Origin: Streptomyces griseochromogenes
GTDB lineage: Bacteria; Actinomycetota; Actinomycetes; Streptomycetales; Streptomycetaceae
Length of the DNA: 64,000 nt
Assembly: GCF_001542625.1 (NCBI RefSeq)
Contig: NZ_CP016279.1
Span: forward strand, 8,680,001-8,744,000
Direction of reading: 5' to 3'
Both the position numbers and the translations under genes were made by a program. Under the pieces are notes generated by a model, which made no database searches, was not told where the DNA came from, and saw only the letters and a list, made by a program, of their open reading frames with translations. This document shows, one piece after another, positions 63,110 through 64,000 of the stretch. Positions within the stretch are counted from its first letter, which is position 1, and the number at the start of each line of letters is the position of its first letter.

Positions 63110-64000
63110 ATGCGTGCCGCCCGCCTCATCAAGATGGTGCTTCTCCTCCAGTCACGGGTCTCCATGACCGCCGCCGAGCTGGCCCGGGAGCTGGAGGTGT
63201 CGGAGCGGACCGTGACGCGGGACGCGCAGGCGCTGTCGGAGGCGGGGGTGCCGGTGTACGCGGACCGGGGACGGGCCGGCGGGTACCGGCTGGTGGGCGG
63301 ATACCGGACGCGGCTGACGGGGCTGGCACGCGGCGAGGCGGAGGCCCTGTTCCTGAGCGGGGTGCCGGGGGCGCTCAGGGAGATGGGGCTCGAGGACGCC
63401 GCCTCCGCCGCCCGGCTGAAGGTCTCCGCCGCGCTGCTGCCCTCCGTGCGGGACGCCCCGGAGAGCGCCGCCCAGCGGTTCCATCTGGACGCGCCCGCCT
63501 GGTTCCGGGAGCCGCGGACGCCCGCGCTGCTGCCCGTGATCGCCGAGGCGGTGTGGGACGACCGGTGCGTCAGCGCCCGGTACCGGCGGCGCGACGGTGA
63601 GGTGGAGCGGACGCTGGAGCCGTACGGGCTCGTGCTGAAGGCCGGCGTCTGGTACCTGTGCGCGCGGGTGGCCGACGACGGCTCCGTCCGGACCTACCGC
63701 ATCGACCGGTTCACCGCCGTCGACGCCCTCGCCGGGCGATTCCCCCGGGACCCGGACTTCGACCTGCCCGGCTGCTGGGCCGAGCAGGCCGAGCGGTTCG
63801 CCCGGTCGATCCTGCGCGCCGAGGTCGTCGTACGGCTCTCCCCCGAGGGCGTGCGCAGGCTGCCGTACGCCCTCGAACCGCTCTCCGTGCGGGAGGCGCT
63901 GGCGGGCGCGGGCGAGCCGGACGCCGAGGGGTGGGTGACGGTGACCGCGCCGGTGGAGTCGGAGGAGGTGGCGCACTCCCAGCTGTCGGCGCTCGGGCCC
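63110..64000 (+). CDS. WYL-domain transcriptional regulator (partial, 3' end outside window)
   Basis: At least 297 residues are present. The N-terminus is a helix-turn-helix of the HTH_11/DeoR-like type (KMVLLLQSRVSMTAAELARE, then VSERTVTRDAQALSEAGVPV, ADRGRAGGYRL). The WYL domain follows (YRRRDGEVERTLEPYGLVLK, AGVWYLCARVADDGSVRTYR), a ligand- or nucleic-acid-binding module. It reads through to the window end without a stop. Such regulators control diverse genes, including conflict systems and DNA damage responses. The ATG at 63110 has only GAGG two bases upstream, so its start is uncertain. Confidence 0.9.
   Translation, partial: MRAARLIKMVLLLQSRVSMTAAELARELEVSERTVTRDAQALSEAGVPVYADRGRAGGYRLVGGYRTRLTGLARGEAEALFLSGVPGALREMGLEDAASAARLKVSAALLPSVRDAPESAAQRFHLDAPAWFREPRTPALLPVIAEAVWDDRCVSARYRRRDGEVERTLEPYGLVLKAGVWYLCARVADDGSVRTYRIDRFTAVDALAGRFPRDPDFDLPGCWAEQAERFARSILRAEVVVRLSPEGVRRLPYALEPLSVREALAGAGEPDAEGWVTVTAPVESEEVAHSQLSALGP

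Overview
The window is high-GC actinobacterial chromosome with strong GC bias at third codon positions, frequent GTG starts, aa3-bc1 respiratory genes, PspA/PspAA, a mycothiol-era style cell envelope gene set and dispersed GC-rich intergenic repeats. All of this points to Streptomyces. From memory (not computed) the gene order resembles the SCO2131-SCO2184 part of the S. coelicolor core chromosome. No transposase, phage, CRISPR array, rRNA or tRNA gene was seen, so this is a core housekeeping region and not a genomic island.

Layout. Positions 1-9.6 kb hold the end of an acyl-CoA ligase, a secreted cholesterol oxidase, three glycosyltransferases (GT2, PimB-like GT4, GT87), a divergent MATE transporter/PadR repressor pair around a large dyad, a lipoprotein metallopeptidase, and the first of two tandem NlpC/P60 hydrolases. 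From 9.8 to 16.7 kb are the second hydrolase, a NYN-domain protein, a small zinc-ribbon protein, a rhomboid protease overlapping a stand-alone RAM-domain gene, a class V aminotransferase behind a SAM-IV riboswitch, and trpD.

Positions 16.8-26.1 kb encode most of the respiratory supercomplex: ctaE-qcrC-qcrA-qcrB and ctaC-ctaD-ctaF, both on the minus strand, with a pseudo-receiver protein and an L,D-transpeptidase between them. From 26.4 to 33 kb come a cysteine desulfurase-TusA fusion, a PfkB-family kinase, a repeat-rich membrane protein, the Fe-S carrier erpA and quinolinate synthase nadA, a 4Fe-4S enzyme. Fe-S supply and an Fe-S client are therefore neighbours.

From 33 to 45 kb there are a membrane protein with a TRADD-N-associated-like domain, an RND permease, a two-component system, a secreted DUF3616 protein, pspA/pspAA, DUF3043, a methyltransferase with a probable CTG start and an HtrA-like lipoprotein. 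From 45 to 53 kb late cobalamin genes (MBL-cobU fusion, cobT, cobS) are interleaved with a methyltransferase, an MprF-like protein and membrane proteins. From 53 kb to the end are an RDD protein, leucyl aminopeptidase, lpd, an E2 gene with two lipoyl domains, a GntR/FCD regulator, aceE with several palindromes in front, and a partial WYL regulator.

The most notable non-coding signals are: the SAM-IV riboswitch followed by a six-codon ORF and a terminator-like hairpin; perfect or near-perfect palindromes at the ctaE start codon, in front of nadA, aceE and the kinase gene, and between PadR and MATE; an inverted pair of repeats of about 105 bp flanking the cobU fusion; and at least eight genes with a -10-like hexamer 6-8 bases before the start codon and no Shine-Dalgarno sequence, which suggests leaderless transcription.
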